Part shown: piece after piece, positions 20,251 to 30,712 of the stretch
How the letters are laid out: every line of letters starts with the position of its first letter
Position numbering within the stretch: position 1 is the stretch's first letter
DNA from: Marsupella aquatica
Lineage: Eukaryota > Marchantiophyta
Reading direction: 5' to 3'
Assembly (NCBI GenBank): GCA_973895155.1
Contig: OZ316898.1
Coordinates: 1,860,001-1,924,000 of the forward strand
Length of the DNA stretch: 64,000 bases
Notes under the pieces: generated by a model
Told to the model about the DNA's origin: nothing
Databases searched by the model: none
Seen by the model: the letters and a program-made list of their open reading frames with translations, nothing else
Program-made: the position numbers and the translations under genes

Positions 20251-22750
20251 CATGTTTTTAAACATTCACCACCACGACCGAAACGGAAAAACCTTAAGAA
20301 ATTAACCATGATCATGGTACCACTTGGATAAAGCGGACCATGAACAGCCATACACTACCACCTGGTGTGAAGTGGTTAGTGCTCATAATAAATGGGTATG
20401 GAGCAAGTCACATGGAAATCAGGCCACAAAATGTTTGTTTAATATGTGGACTTCGCACTTTGTGTTCAGGATATGCATTATTATAGTGCGTTGATTGTCG
20501 AGTACGTCTGGAGTTATGGCAAAGTTGACAAATGTAAAAGGTATGAGAAAGATTGTTTTCAATCAATTATTGTTTGTTGGATCATACGAGATTTTCTCGT
20601 AATTTATAGATTCAACATTCGTTATCGGCTTTAACCGGGAAAACGAATAGCTTGAGTTTGATCTTACTGCTTGATTGCCGTTTTTGCTTAATGGATCAAC
20701 TCGATTGATTGACTGACCGATTGTGTACTTGAACTTGTTGCCTGAGCTTTCGTGTGTCCAACGTAGAATGCTAGTCTTGAGTGACAGAGATGATGCGGCT
20801 TAGAAGGACCGTATTTTAACAGTCGTAGTAAGAGAGAGCTACTACGGCACTATTGTTGCCGTTAAACTATTTCTTATGGCTTCTCTGTGGAGATCAAGAA
20901 TCTCTCTCCTTGTTATACCCGGGTCATCAATTAGCTGGTCCGTGAACAATTTGAGCTCCAGCCTGCTTTGGTACTCTCTGCTCAAAAGCATTCATTGGAG
21001 GACAAATCACACAGGAATCTAAAGTTCAGGACAGTATTTTCAGTGTTCTTTTTAGCTCCTTTCCGCAAGGAAGCTGAACAAACCTGTGCAATTCCTGGTG
21101 AATTTTGTAAACTGACAAGAGCCAAACAGGTGCTCAACGCTTGCATTGCGTGGACGCATGTGACAAACAATTTTTGCGAGCCTCCTTCAGGTGGAACTCG
21201 AAACCTGGGAATGGAGTGCAGATTGCCAGGATACTTTTCCAGTCCAAATTACGTCAATACTGTAACCGCGTTCATGGCCCGTGATTGATGAAGTACTGTC
21301 CTAAACTTAGAAGTAGCTGCCCAATGTGTATTTCATTTTCACTTGGTTGTTTCCTCAGTTGGACCGTCTTATTCACTTGATCAATTTTGGTCCCCGTCTG
21401 TTGTGTCTACTGGTTTGTTTTGGTAGTATCCTTGCTCCTCTGTTTTATGGGCAGTTTGTTTGACAGGTCATTTTGGAAGGAACACTTCAGATTTGGTCAT
21501 CGTGAGTGCACATTAAGCATTGCTCAGTGTCCATGAGAAGAACGTTTGACGACCAACAGTCGATGATGACGCAATCAAAACTTGGTGTGTTTCCTGTTTA
21601 GTTTCATGCCACGAAGAGTCAAATGTGGTTGCTTTTCTCTTTTTCATCTCGTGACTGGAAAATTGGCTGGCTTGAAAGTGTATGTTTCATTAGTGATTAA
21701 CAGATGGAGTTACTTGAATGCTGGGCGACAAGAGCAAATGTTGTTAGTGCGCAATTTCTTCGGATAAAAGCCTCTCCAATTTATTACGCCACAGCGCAAG
21801 GTTATGAGACGAGGATGTGTATTGATCATCAAATTCAGTTTTGGTACATCCCTCAGCTGCATATCTGCGTGAAAACTTCTCTGGACGAGGATGATGGTCG
21901 ATTTTGCTACTACAAAGCTGACTGCAGGTTCTGTGTGTTATGCAGTTTCTGTTTGTAGCTGCCCAAATTCTCATGCAGCAGGCTGGACTAAGTGAGGAGC
22001 TCAATTCAATCCGGCCATCTGCTTGGGTACTAGGTGTTTCTGCAAAATGTTGCACTCAAATGACACGAGCTCAAAAGAGTAATCGTAGTGCATGTCCGAG
22101 TGACAGACATTTCTCAATGAGTGTGATCCAATCAAACCCTGTGCCCAAATGTACAATGGAAACGCGTCTTAAAAAGAAACGGAAAATGCAGTTCCTCCAA
22201 TTTTTTTAATGGCATCAAGAGCTCAAAAAGAATTCAAATCTTGTGCAGTTCAGGCATTCACTGGCAGTCTACTGGTAACTCCTTACAAGGGTCCTGAAGA
22301 TTTAGAAACGAAGTTAACTTTTATCCACGTGTCTCTTTGTATACTACGCGATACCTCACGAACGCCTAAAATTCAGGTAATTTGATCTTCTGAAAGACGC
22401 CCTATGCATATCCCTGCAAACCAACAAAGAAACAGCATCAAGAATGGCAAAACCTTTCATTATGATAACCATTTTGACATCTCTGTTGCCTTTCATAGGA
22501 CTGCCAGGACATAATGTCGAAAGGACAAAGCACAGTAGGCGTTCGAAGTGGACCCCGTACTTTCTAGCGTGCATAAAAATCACACCCTTAAGCAAAACGT
22601 TCCAAATCACAACGACAAACAACTGCTGAAATGGCTCTCTCCGTGAGGCAAAATCAAGCCAACCAATGTGTCACGTTCGAGCAGCGTGGGGCTAGAGAAC
22701 CTCTATTGAGAGAAGAATTTCCATCAGCGCAATTAGACCAGACCCTACCT
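20251..22750. other. intergenic, nothing recognised
   Basis: Short open frames on both strands (up to 106 codons) lack any recognisable domain. This stretch includes the 3' flank of the proteasome gene. Confidence 0.4.
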
Positions 22751-22781
22751 GAGGAAAACGGCTGATATGTACAATTGCAGA

Positions 22782-25442
22782 TCATGATGTGCTCGTTGCT
22801 TCAACCATCTCCTGCTCCACAACGGGTTCAGATATTGGGTAGTATTTGTAATGGAGCTCCCCAACATCGTCTCCTGACTTCTTCACCCATCCCTCTGGTC
22901 CAACATAGTACACTGCATTTGACAAGAACTTCAGTACATCACACGACTTATCGCAACCTGTCAAGCCTCAAGAAACATCTCAAAGCACTTGAACCGCGAT
23001 GCAGATCCTGCTAATCAAATAACCGATCTAACACAACTATGCACGGGATCCCACAATTCAATGAAATACAACAGTCCGTCCTTACCGCTTGCAACTCCAC
23101 CACTAGCTCCATCACGGAAAGTAGCATGGTAAATTGCACGTCGTGCAAGTTCTACTGCTTCATCAATTGACATATCCCAGCGAAATCTGGAAATTCAACC
23201 CAACAAAACCTTAGCGATTCGAAAGCAAGGCTCGATGGGAGTCTTTTCTGTCTTCGATGAAGACAAACGACAAGAACAAGAACAAGAAGACAAACAAACA
23301 AAAGCAGTAGCAGCTCAGACCGAAGAAGTCCCCAACTCTAATACGGCGTATGAAACGCAACATCTAATTCCAAGACTACTCATGTAAGCAATCAACATCA
23401 ATAGTTGATTTCGAAGACGAAATTGAACAACTGTCACAAAATATATGCACAGCACAGCAAAGATTTGACATCAACAGGGTTTGATATCAATAAGTGGAAC
23501 ATTAAATACTCGACGAGTTCAGCTATTCTGGTACTGTAATTTGACATGAGTATTCATCGTCAGCAAAAAAAAGATAGCTCTTACCCTGTGTCCAGCACAC
23601 CATAAGCATATGTAGAACCAGATCCAACAGAGAAACGCCTGCCCTTCACTCTGCCTCCCTCACTGTCCACGTAGTACAGTCCAGGACCCTGCCAATCGAT
23701 CACGTCATGTAAACAGACTAAGACAATAATTTATGTACATTACCTCCCCAGGAAAGAACTGTATCTCAAGTCTCGAGGTTGAACTGTGCAGCTATCCTAA
23801 CACACTGAATTCGGAACTCACCGTCTCATCCCAGCCAGCGATCATGGTGCCCATGGAAAGGCCCATTCCTCTATAAGAGTACAGAGTGTTTGCCAGAAGC
23901 TTTGAGGCTCCTGTCACAGAAATTCTCCTCTTGTTCCCGAGCTCATGTAGACGGCACTATCGAAACAAAGCATCCAAGGAAAGAATTATCAGCGACCACA
24001 AATCGCCGCATTATAATCTCACCATTGAACACTCCACATGATGTTCCTCCGATGAGCTTTAGCACAGTCACGCAGTTCAGGATGTACAAGAAGTTATAAA
24101 GAAAAGAGCAATAAGAAGGCAATTCAACTTCCAGTACCCGTGTTCCAAGGTTTCTTTGCCAAAATTGGCAATCCGCAGCACCTCCTGCCATAGTTCCTAA
24201 TAGATAGGGGTTGATCTCCAAGATCTTCTTCACGTTCTGAGACGCTGCATGGCATTTAGATTAGTCTAAAATTTATGAAAACCCTGAACAAATAGGAAAT
24301 GACATTACAGCTATCGATCTACGACCCAGTCTATATTTCATAGCCAAAAGCATCCTGCGGCCAGGGGCAATCTATGTCTGGAACTTTACGTGCCAGAAGC
24401 ACGATATAAAATAAATTTCAATACAACCGGTGAGATCCAGCTTTCTTAATAACCAATTTTAGACAGAGATAACACCAAAATCATGAGAGAGCTTATCGTT
24501 TCAGAAGAAGAAGAAAAAGTTGGTAGGATACGTGCCACCAAGTTTATATCATATTTGCGATTGATGAATCTGAAAGCTTATGGTCTAAGATAAGCATCTG
24601 TGAGATACGAACAGAAATGATGTATAATCAAGAAGTGAAATAACGTCATCAGTGAGTCATTCTGGGATTAGGTCTAGAGCACGTTGAAAAGAGAGCTTAC
24701 AAATGTAGTTTCCCATGCTTGCTCGTGAATCCGCCGCGACAATGACACCCTTCTCAAACACAAAGGCCAGAGTGGTGGTTCCGTGCAGAGGCTTCACCAT
24801 ATCGACAGCTGCTTTCTCAAAGCCATCTAACTGTTACACAACGCGAGGGCACAAACAAGGTGACCTTGGGGATTTCGAAAAAAATCGTTTCTCTGATTAC
24901 AGTGAATCCCTAAAGGGCTTTCCACGCAACCACAATTCCATGCAACACCCTAAACCCTAAACATGCTCGGACATAGAATTAACAATATCCTTGAGCACAG
25001 AGCATTTAGGGCATTACTCAGAATCACAATTTAATTAAACACCGGCCCAAGCAATCCCTACCCATAGACATGCGTAAACTCCGCAAACAAAAGAGACCCG
25101 GGACAAATCGAAGCTCCAGTCCTAAGTTCAATTCGGAAGCGGCATTCGAAAAATTCACAACTTCACACACGACCGGCATTGACAACATCAAAGGTCACAG
25201 ACGCACAAAAATCCGCAAACACAGAAGGCTACGAAATCACTAATCAAGAACACAAAAAATTTTCAGAGATGAGTCACGAGCAGTGTATCAAACTGGGGGC
25301 ATGCGCTACGTACATCGGCAACAGCCGGGAGCTGAAAAGTCGGGGCAGACGAGAAGGAATTGCTGCTGGGTAAGTCGAACCCGCCATCACCGCGAGATTG
25401 GTGCAAGGAGACGGGATCGAGGCCACTGAAATCAATCCTCAT
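22782..25442 (-). CDS. PBE: 20S proteasome subunit beta type-5, complete seven-exon gene
   Basis: This is the catalytic beta-5 (chymotrypsin-like) subunit of the 20S proteasome. Exons on the minus strand are 25442-25314, 24830-24701, 24244-24138, 23956-23822, 23688-23585, 23186-23086 and 22912-22782; every intron is GT-AG and the joined length is 837 nt, 278 residues plus stop. The propeptide ends in HG, and Thr61 (TTTLAF) becomes the N-terminal nucleophile. The catalytic Asp is in VAADSRA and the Lys in [61 protein letters not shown] and GDDVGELH follow in family order. Length is close to the roughly 274 residues of Arabidopsis PBE proteins. Exon 1 was chosen because it opens with a conserved short N-terminus and ends at GTACGT. 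The gene appears intact. It lies next to a satellite array and transposons on its promoter side. Confidence 0.97.
24945..24962 (-). promoter_or_regulatory. telo-box in intron 1 of the proteasome gene
   Basis: Two adjacent CCCTAAA units lie in the first intron. On the gene strand this reads as GGGTTTAGGGT. Telo-boxes near transcription starts are common in plant housekeeping genes; a role here is inference. Confidence 0.5.
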
Positions 25443-25679
25443 CTCGTTAGAACGATCGCAATATGTCTCGTGTACAGGAGACGAATTCAGGAGCTGGTCG
25501 CGAGATCAGTGCAGTGGGATCGAAGCTCGAATCAAAATCCGAACAGAGTATTAGAGAGATGTCGAGAAATCGTGAGCAGAAGAAAGAGAAGAGGAGAACA
25601 AAACTGAGGAAAACAATTGAGTGAGACGCAAGAGAAGCAGGAAGTGCTTTGTTTCGTTAACCTAACTCGAGTTAGGTGT
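25443..25679 (-). promoter_or_regulatory. 5' flank of the proteasome gene
   Basis: This stretch is the immediate upstream region of the beta-5 start codon and must include its 5' UTR and core promoter. It is purine-rich on the plus strand (25555-25640), giving a CT-rich leader on the gene strand. No TATA box could be assigned with confidence. Confidence 0.4.
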
Positions 25680-25684
25680 GGCTA

Positions 25685-26216
25685 TTTGTGATTGGTGGAC
25701 GGAACTCGAGTTTCTAGCTCAGACTGGTAATGATTGGTGGACGGTAACTCGACTCAGCTCCGGCTGCCCGGTTTGACCTGACAGGCAACTTGACGCCTTG
25801 CTTGACACACAAAATGGTCTAATGGCGGCCCCAAAACGGCGCATTTGACGCATATTCCGAGTCATTCCCCAGCCTTCCCAAACTTTTCAAAACTCCGTCC
25901 CAACCTGGTCCTGGGGTCCCCTGGACTCCCCCAGTCTAGCAGCCGGTCCCGGTTCGGGGTTGAGGCTGGGTCGGGGTCGGGGCTGGCCACGTGGGTGGGG
26001 GGACCAGGCGAGGTTGGGGCCGGGCTGGGTCGAAAATGGTGGGGGCGGGGTCAGGGCCAGGGTCAGGGCTGGGTCAGGGCCGGGGCCGGTTGGGTGTCCA
26101 GATGATGGGGTTGAGACCCCCATTTTGCCCGTCATGGCCAAACCGGGTCTAGCTAATTGTGATTGGTAGATGGAAACTTGACTTGGCTGCGGCTGGTTGC
26201 GATTGGTGGAGAGAAC
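25685..26216. repeat. left part of a satellite array
   Basis: Units containing TGATTGGTGGACGG, AACTCGA and GCTGCGGCTGG occur at about 25690, 25732, 26158 and 26200, interrupted by the element at 25767-26147. The same blocks recur at 53130-53560 on the far side of the nested transposons, so the array was one before the insertions. Confidence 0.65.
25767..26147. mobile_element. GC-rich inverted-repeat element, copy 1 (381 bp)
   Basis: The element begins CCCGGTTTGACCTGACAGGC and ends, in reverse complement, CCCGGTTTGGCCATGACGGG. The core is a GGGTC/GGGGC-rich minisatellite. The flanking octamers TCCGGCTG and TCTAGCTA agree at five of eight positions, and all three differences are transitions, so they are probably a decayed target duplication. 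The second copy (55385-56155) has a perfect one. Confidence 0.7.
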
Positions 26217-26430
26217 TGTTGAGTATTGCTCTTAGTCTTGTGACTCTATAGCTAACCATAGTTAGGCTAAGTCAGGTTAGGACTTAGCTTAGGTTAGCAG
26301 TGATTCATGTTGTATATATAACGAGGGCTGATGTAAGCCCCTGGTGAATCTTCAGTTCATTGTTGGAGTGGAGCAAGAGAGAAGTAAAGTTCTCTTGCTT
26401 TCCCGTGGGTATAACCTCGGTCATGAGGTG
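26217..26430 (+). mobile_element. outer solo LTR, left part
   Basis: It begins TGTTGAGTATTGCTC and is related to, but clearly diverged from, the Copia LTR that follows. It is preceded by AGAAC (26212-26216). The remainder is at 52971-53033, which ends CCCCAACA and is followed by AGAAC (53034-53038). The Copia element inserted into it with duplication AGGTG. Joined, the outer LTR is about 277 bp with no internal region of its own. Confidence 0.85.
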
Positions 26431-26775
26431 TGTTAGGTATTGCTCTTAGTCTTGTGACTCATGAGCTAACCACAGTCAGGCTAACTCGGGTTAGGACTTA
26501 GATAAGGTTAGCAGTAGTGCTGTTGTGTATATTGTCAAGGCTGGTGCCAGCCCCTGGTGGAACTTAGGCTCATTGTTACGGAGCTAGTTGAGAGATATGG
26601 AGAGCTTGCGTTGTGAATGCTTGGTATGGCCGGTCGGCCTAGAGTGCACTAAAGCTCTTGTGTGTTCTTGTGGACGTAGCCTCATATGGAGGTAAACCAC
26701 GTATCTCTCTGTGTCGACTCTTGTGCGTTGGATGGTTCATGGGCTTGCAATTGCGAATATCGTCTATGCTCAACA
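26431..26775 (+). repeat. 5' LTR of the Copia element
   Basis: The 345-bp repeat starts TGTTAGGTATTGC and ends CTATGCTCAACA. The 3' LTR (349 bp) is very similar, with a few substitutions and a 4-bp length difference. It matches the solo LTR at 13620-13963 in reverse. Confidence 0.95.
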
Positions 26776-26777
26776 AG

Positions 26778-26789
26778 TGGTATCAGAGC
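26778..26789 (+). promoter_or_regulatory. primer-binding site for initiator Met-tRNA
   Basis: TGGTATCAGAGC begins two bases after the 5' LTR. It is the classic complement to the 3' end of plant initiator methionine tRNA used by Copia elements to start minus-strand synthesis. Confidence 0.95.
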
Positions 26790-28353
26790 ATGCCTGGGAG
26801 GTGACGTGGTTTTTTCGTGACGGGTTTTTCCAGCGTTCAGTGTCAGTGTTACATTCGGAGTTTCGTCGCATGAAACTCAAATGTGTGTGGCTGAGCGGAT
26901 AGGTTCGTGCGAGGGCTTTCTAATGGTGGTTAGAACTCGCTAATCGATATCCGTGGTGCGGAGAAATTGAAGTTTGCATCGTTTAGGGTTTAATTCGTAT
27001 TCGACGGGTTTTCGGGGGAGAGACCAGAGTTCGCATTTTTTCAACGGTGTGAGCTATGCAGTGTGGGAGGTGTCGCATGTTGTAGCTCAAGTTGAAGGTT
27101 GAAGCGTGCTGGTCGTTTCAGTAGCTGAGTTACTGCTGAATTGATACCGAGTGCGTCGTGACGAGAGAAGGAGTTCAGGTTTTTTCACAGGCTATGGAGC
27201 TTGTTCCCATCTGAACCGGGTTTCTCTTCGTGATGTCCGACTCGGTGGAAGAAACGCGAAGTGCTATGGCTCAACGGTTTGATCGCGGCGAGGTGGTCGT
27301 TTTGAGCCCGGGATTGGCACTTGACGCGGAGTGAGTGTGACACGACGGAAACTTAACCTCTGCTGTGTGGGCAGAGGCGTCGGTTGAATTTGGCAACTTT
27401 TCCCGTCAGTGGTCATCAGTTTTACTCATGGAATTGGTGGCGGCAAGGTGTGTAACCAACATTTTTTCCCTTAAAACGGCATTTTTTCTGGGTTACTTTA
27501 GGGCTAATTTTTTCGATCCAATTTTTTTTTGCATACTCCCGGCCGGGGCTAAGGCGTACGCAGCCACCCGAGTATCCCCAAGGCGTAGTCCCGGCCTTAC
27601 GCCCTTTGGGCTTGCCAGTTTATACTATATTTTTTGTTTAAGGGCTTAAGCACCCCCTTTAGGGCCATTATTTTGCCTCTTTTTTCCTCCTTATTGGTTT
27701 CCCTTTGTGCCGGGACCTGCCGTCCTCCGCTTTAACTGCTTGGACAGGGGGAACGGCCCCCTGTGAGACCTGTCGGACTATGCAAGAATATTCCCGAAAA
27801 ACAAAGAGCTGTTTTTTGGCCGTCCGACAAAGATTCTGTGTGCCGAACGGTAACTTTTTTGGTTCTTTTTCGGCGAGGTCGTAGCCACTGGAGTTAGCAA
27901 CACGGCGCACCGATCATATTGCGATTTTGACGACGGGTTGTACCTGGTATTTTTGTTATTCTCTGAGGTGGTCAAAATGAGGAAGTTTCCCAAGGTTTTA
28001 CCCACCCCGACCGAATTTTGAATAACTTTTCCGTCAAATTATGATTTTGATTTCGGCTTTCAGTATTGGACTCCTAGCTTTGTGGGCTACGCGGCGATGT
28101 TGAGTTTTGAGTTTTATGAGAAGTTTTGAAAAAATATGTTTTTTCGTGATTGTTTCATATGAGTGACTCGGAGAATACTGGAAGACTTTGCATCGGTGAA
28201 GCATCAGGATTGCGATGATCAGACGGAGAGTCTGAGGAGGAGCTGCTATCATTTGAGGAGGAACTAGTATCACCGGTACGATCACCAGTGCGGCGTGCAG
28301 TGGAGGAAGCTGTTCTACTACCAGAGCTATTGGTAGTTGGGAAGAAGAGAGAG
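26790..28353 (+). other. unusually long leader between PBS and gag
   Basis: The stretch of about 1.56 kb has no recognisable coding region. Most Copia elements have a short leader. The part around 27480-27860 is different in base composition, with GC-rich blocks (near 27540-27600 and 27740-27770), which may mark a further old insertion, but no target duplication could be found. Confidence 0.5.
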
Positions 28354-29068
28354 ATGGCGAGATTTGGAGGAGTGAAGTTTGAGGTGGAGAAGTACAACGG
28401 CCGTACTAATTACTTGCTATGGGAGAAGCAAGTAAAGGGTGTTCTTTGTGCCATGGGCTTAGATCATCTGCTCTCTACGCGAGAGCAGTATGATGGAGAG
28501 GAGGAGATTTCTATGAAGCAGTGGAGACAGGAGCAGGTGATTGTTGTCAATGCGGTGATGCTTTACCTCAAGCCATATATCATCAAGAAGCTGGATGATT
28601 ATGCGGATTGCGCATCACTCTTCAAGGCCCTCAGAGAGAAGTACTATTGGGAAGATGCATCAGACCGGCTGTATAAGAAGTCTCTTGATGAGCCTCAGGC
28701 TGAAGGAAGGGAGCAAGCTGCAGGATCACTTGGATGAGTTTGACAGCTTGGCGGTGGATCTGTCAAACTTGGGTAAGGGAGTTGAAGATGAGGATAAGGC
28801 CTTGCTTCTGCTAAGCTCCTTACCGCCATCTTATGAGGGCTTGAAATAGGTGCTCTTGTACAAAGATTTGAAGTCCATTTCGTATGATGAGGTGGTGAGC
28901 TCTCTACTGTCTGATGATGCTCAGAAGAAGCTGGGTCTAGCACAGACAGCATCTTCTTCTGGTACTGCGTTGAACGTGAATCATGGAAGACCAGCGCAGC
29001 ACACGAATGGGCAAAATAGATTTAGATCTACGTCAAGGGGGAGATCTAAATCCAAAGGAAAATCGTAA
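28354..29068 (+). pseudogene. Copia gag, frameshifted
   Basis: From the ATG at 28354 the frame encodes a UBN2-type Copia Gag (KFEVEKYNGRTNYLLWEKQV, then SLFKALREKYY). Near 28680 the reading changes phase and continues in the frame of 28595-28849 (LKEGSKLQDHLDEF, LLLLSSLPPSYEGLK). It is closed by TAG at 28847-28849 and resumes with LYKDLKSISYDEV to a TAA at 29066-29068. Both stops could derive from glutamine codons by one C-to-T change. Confidence 0.9.
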
Positions 29069-29640
29069 GAGAGGAAGCCTCTTGCATGTTGGAAATGTGG
29101 CAAGCCAGGCCACATGAAGAGAGATTTTTGGGTAAAGGACTCTACCCCATTAGCTAATGCGGCATCTAGCGCACATGAGGTAGATTTACTCAATGATGAT
29201 ATTTTGTGATGCCATTACTTTGCCCTCAACGTAGTATCACATTAGGGAGATGATGGTTGGATACTAGATTATAGTGCTTGTACCTTTCACATTTGCTATA
29301 GGAGAGAGTTTTTCAGACTTTCTTACACGGTTTCCAACGGTTCAGTGTTGATGGGAAATGGAATCCCATGCCAAGTAGTTGGACTTGGATCTGTGAGATT
29401 ATAGATGTTCGATGGTGTTGTAAGAACAGTGCGAAATGTGAGACATATTCCTGACATGATGAAAATCTCATTTCACTTGGAATGTTAGAAGCAAATGGCC
29501 ATCAGTGGAGTTTTGATAATGATGTCTTTCAGGTTTCAACCGGTACTAAAGTTGTGTTGAAGGGAAAGAGACATAAAAATTTGTATGTTTTAGAGCAGAG
29601 TAGTATGTGATGAAGCCAATGTAACCTTATCTCACGAGGA
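29069..29640 (+). pseudogene. Copia zinc knuckle and protease remnant
   Basis: A zinc knuckle (CWKCGKPGHMKRDF) begins near 29094; the fourth ligand is Phe instead of Cys. Near 29260 the protease site reads ILDYSACTFH, where the usual DSGAS would stand, so the catalytic Asp remains but the next residues are changed. Several stops follow before the GAG-pre-integrase part. Confidence 0.75.
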
Positions 29641-29641
29641 G

Positions 29642-29856
29642 ATGGCCCGGCTGTGGCACTTTTGGCTAGGTCACATGAGTGAAAAAGGTTTGGCTGTACT
29701 TCTTAAAAGAGGTTTGATTTCTAATTTGCAGTCTAGTAAGTTAGATTTCTGTGAGCATTGTGTGCTTGGGAAGCAGCACAGGAAACCCTTCGGAGTTGGA
29801 ACTCACACCAGCAAGGAGATATTTGAGTATGTACATAGTGATGTGTGGGGACCAGC
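29642..29856 (+). pseudogene. Copia integrase, N-terminal zinc domain and first catalytic Asp
   Basis: The frame encodes the HHCC zinc domain (LWHFWLGHM and CEHCVLGKQ) and then HSDVWGPA, which contains the first Asp of the D,D-35-E triad. It stops at the CACTA insertion. The remaining integrase resumes at 49225 in a phase that fits once one AGC is discounted. Confidence 0.9.
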
Positions 29857-30180
29857 CACTAGAAGAATCCGAGGTGAACTGAGACCGCAATATATGACTC
29901 ATTTTGGCTCATGTGACTTCATTGTGACTCAACGTGACTTGACCCACGCTGTGACCCTTGGAGTTGCAAAAGTTGAGACCAAAAAATGGAAGTCACTATT
30001 GATACTGGGCTTTGCAACTTGCTTGATACCCATTTGTGACTGATCTGTGACTTTATTGTGGAGTCTAGCCTTGTTTCGACGTGACTGCAATATGACTTCA
30101 GCGAGTCACATCGTAAGTCACATACATGACTTACCCGCATTCAACAATGACTAGCGTGTGACTATTTAGTGTCACAGGAG
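29857..30180. repeat. left subterminal repeats of the CACTA element
   Basis: The motif TGTGACT, its complement AGTCACA, and close variants (ATGACTT, CGTGACT) occur more than a dozen times in both orientations within 320 bp. In CACTA elements such arrays bind the TnpA protein and are needed for transposition. Confidence 0.85.
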
Positions 30181-30712
30181 AGACCAATGGAGACCCTGGC
30201 CCGCGTCACACAACAGAACCATTTGGGACTCTATATACTCATGTTTATAACTAATAAGGTTCACATGCAAGTTATAACCATGACTAATGAACACAGAGGG
30301 ACAATTCATAAGGAGAGAGAGCACTCGACATTACAATACATAGAAACCTGATGTTCTAACTTTAGAAATATAACACATTGAATACAAGAAATGAACATAG
30401 CATGAATGACATCCACATGAAACAAAGCATCATATAAGCAGATCCTACATAAAACATTCATAAGAATTAAACACAATCACAATCTTGCTAAAAAATGAAG
30501 ATCATTTGAATTCCCAATGGAATAGTTTACAATGTGATCAATGTAATTTAGACAAAACAGGAACTCATAATTGATGACTGTAGGATGAGATAACTGAAAG
30601 CACATGCATGATACTATGAATCTCCAAGAGGACATGATTCTTGTACTGCTTCTTGACATCTAAAATCTACATAACATGACTCACACTACAAACAAATAAT
30701 GGCATGACATTG
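30181..30712. other. AT-rich spacer inside the CACTA element
   Basis: No coding region is recognised between the left subterminal array and the end of the TnpA-like gene. It would contain that gene's 3' UTR. Confidence 0.5.

Noticed and set aside
27480-27860. GC-rich segment in the Copia leader as a separate transposon
   Set aside because: Neither inverted ends nor a target duplication could be located; reported only as a compositional oddity.
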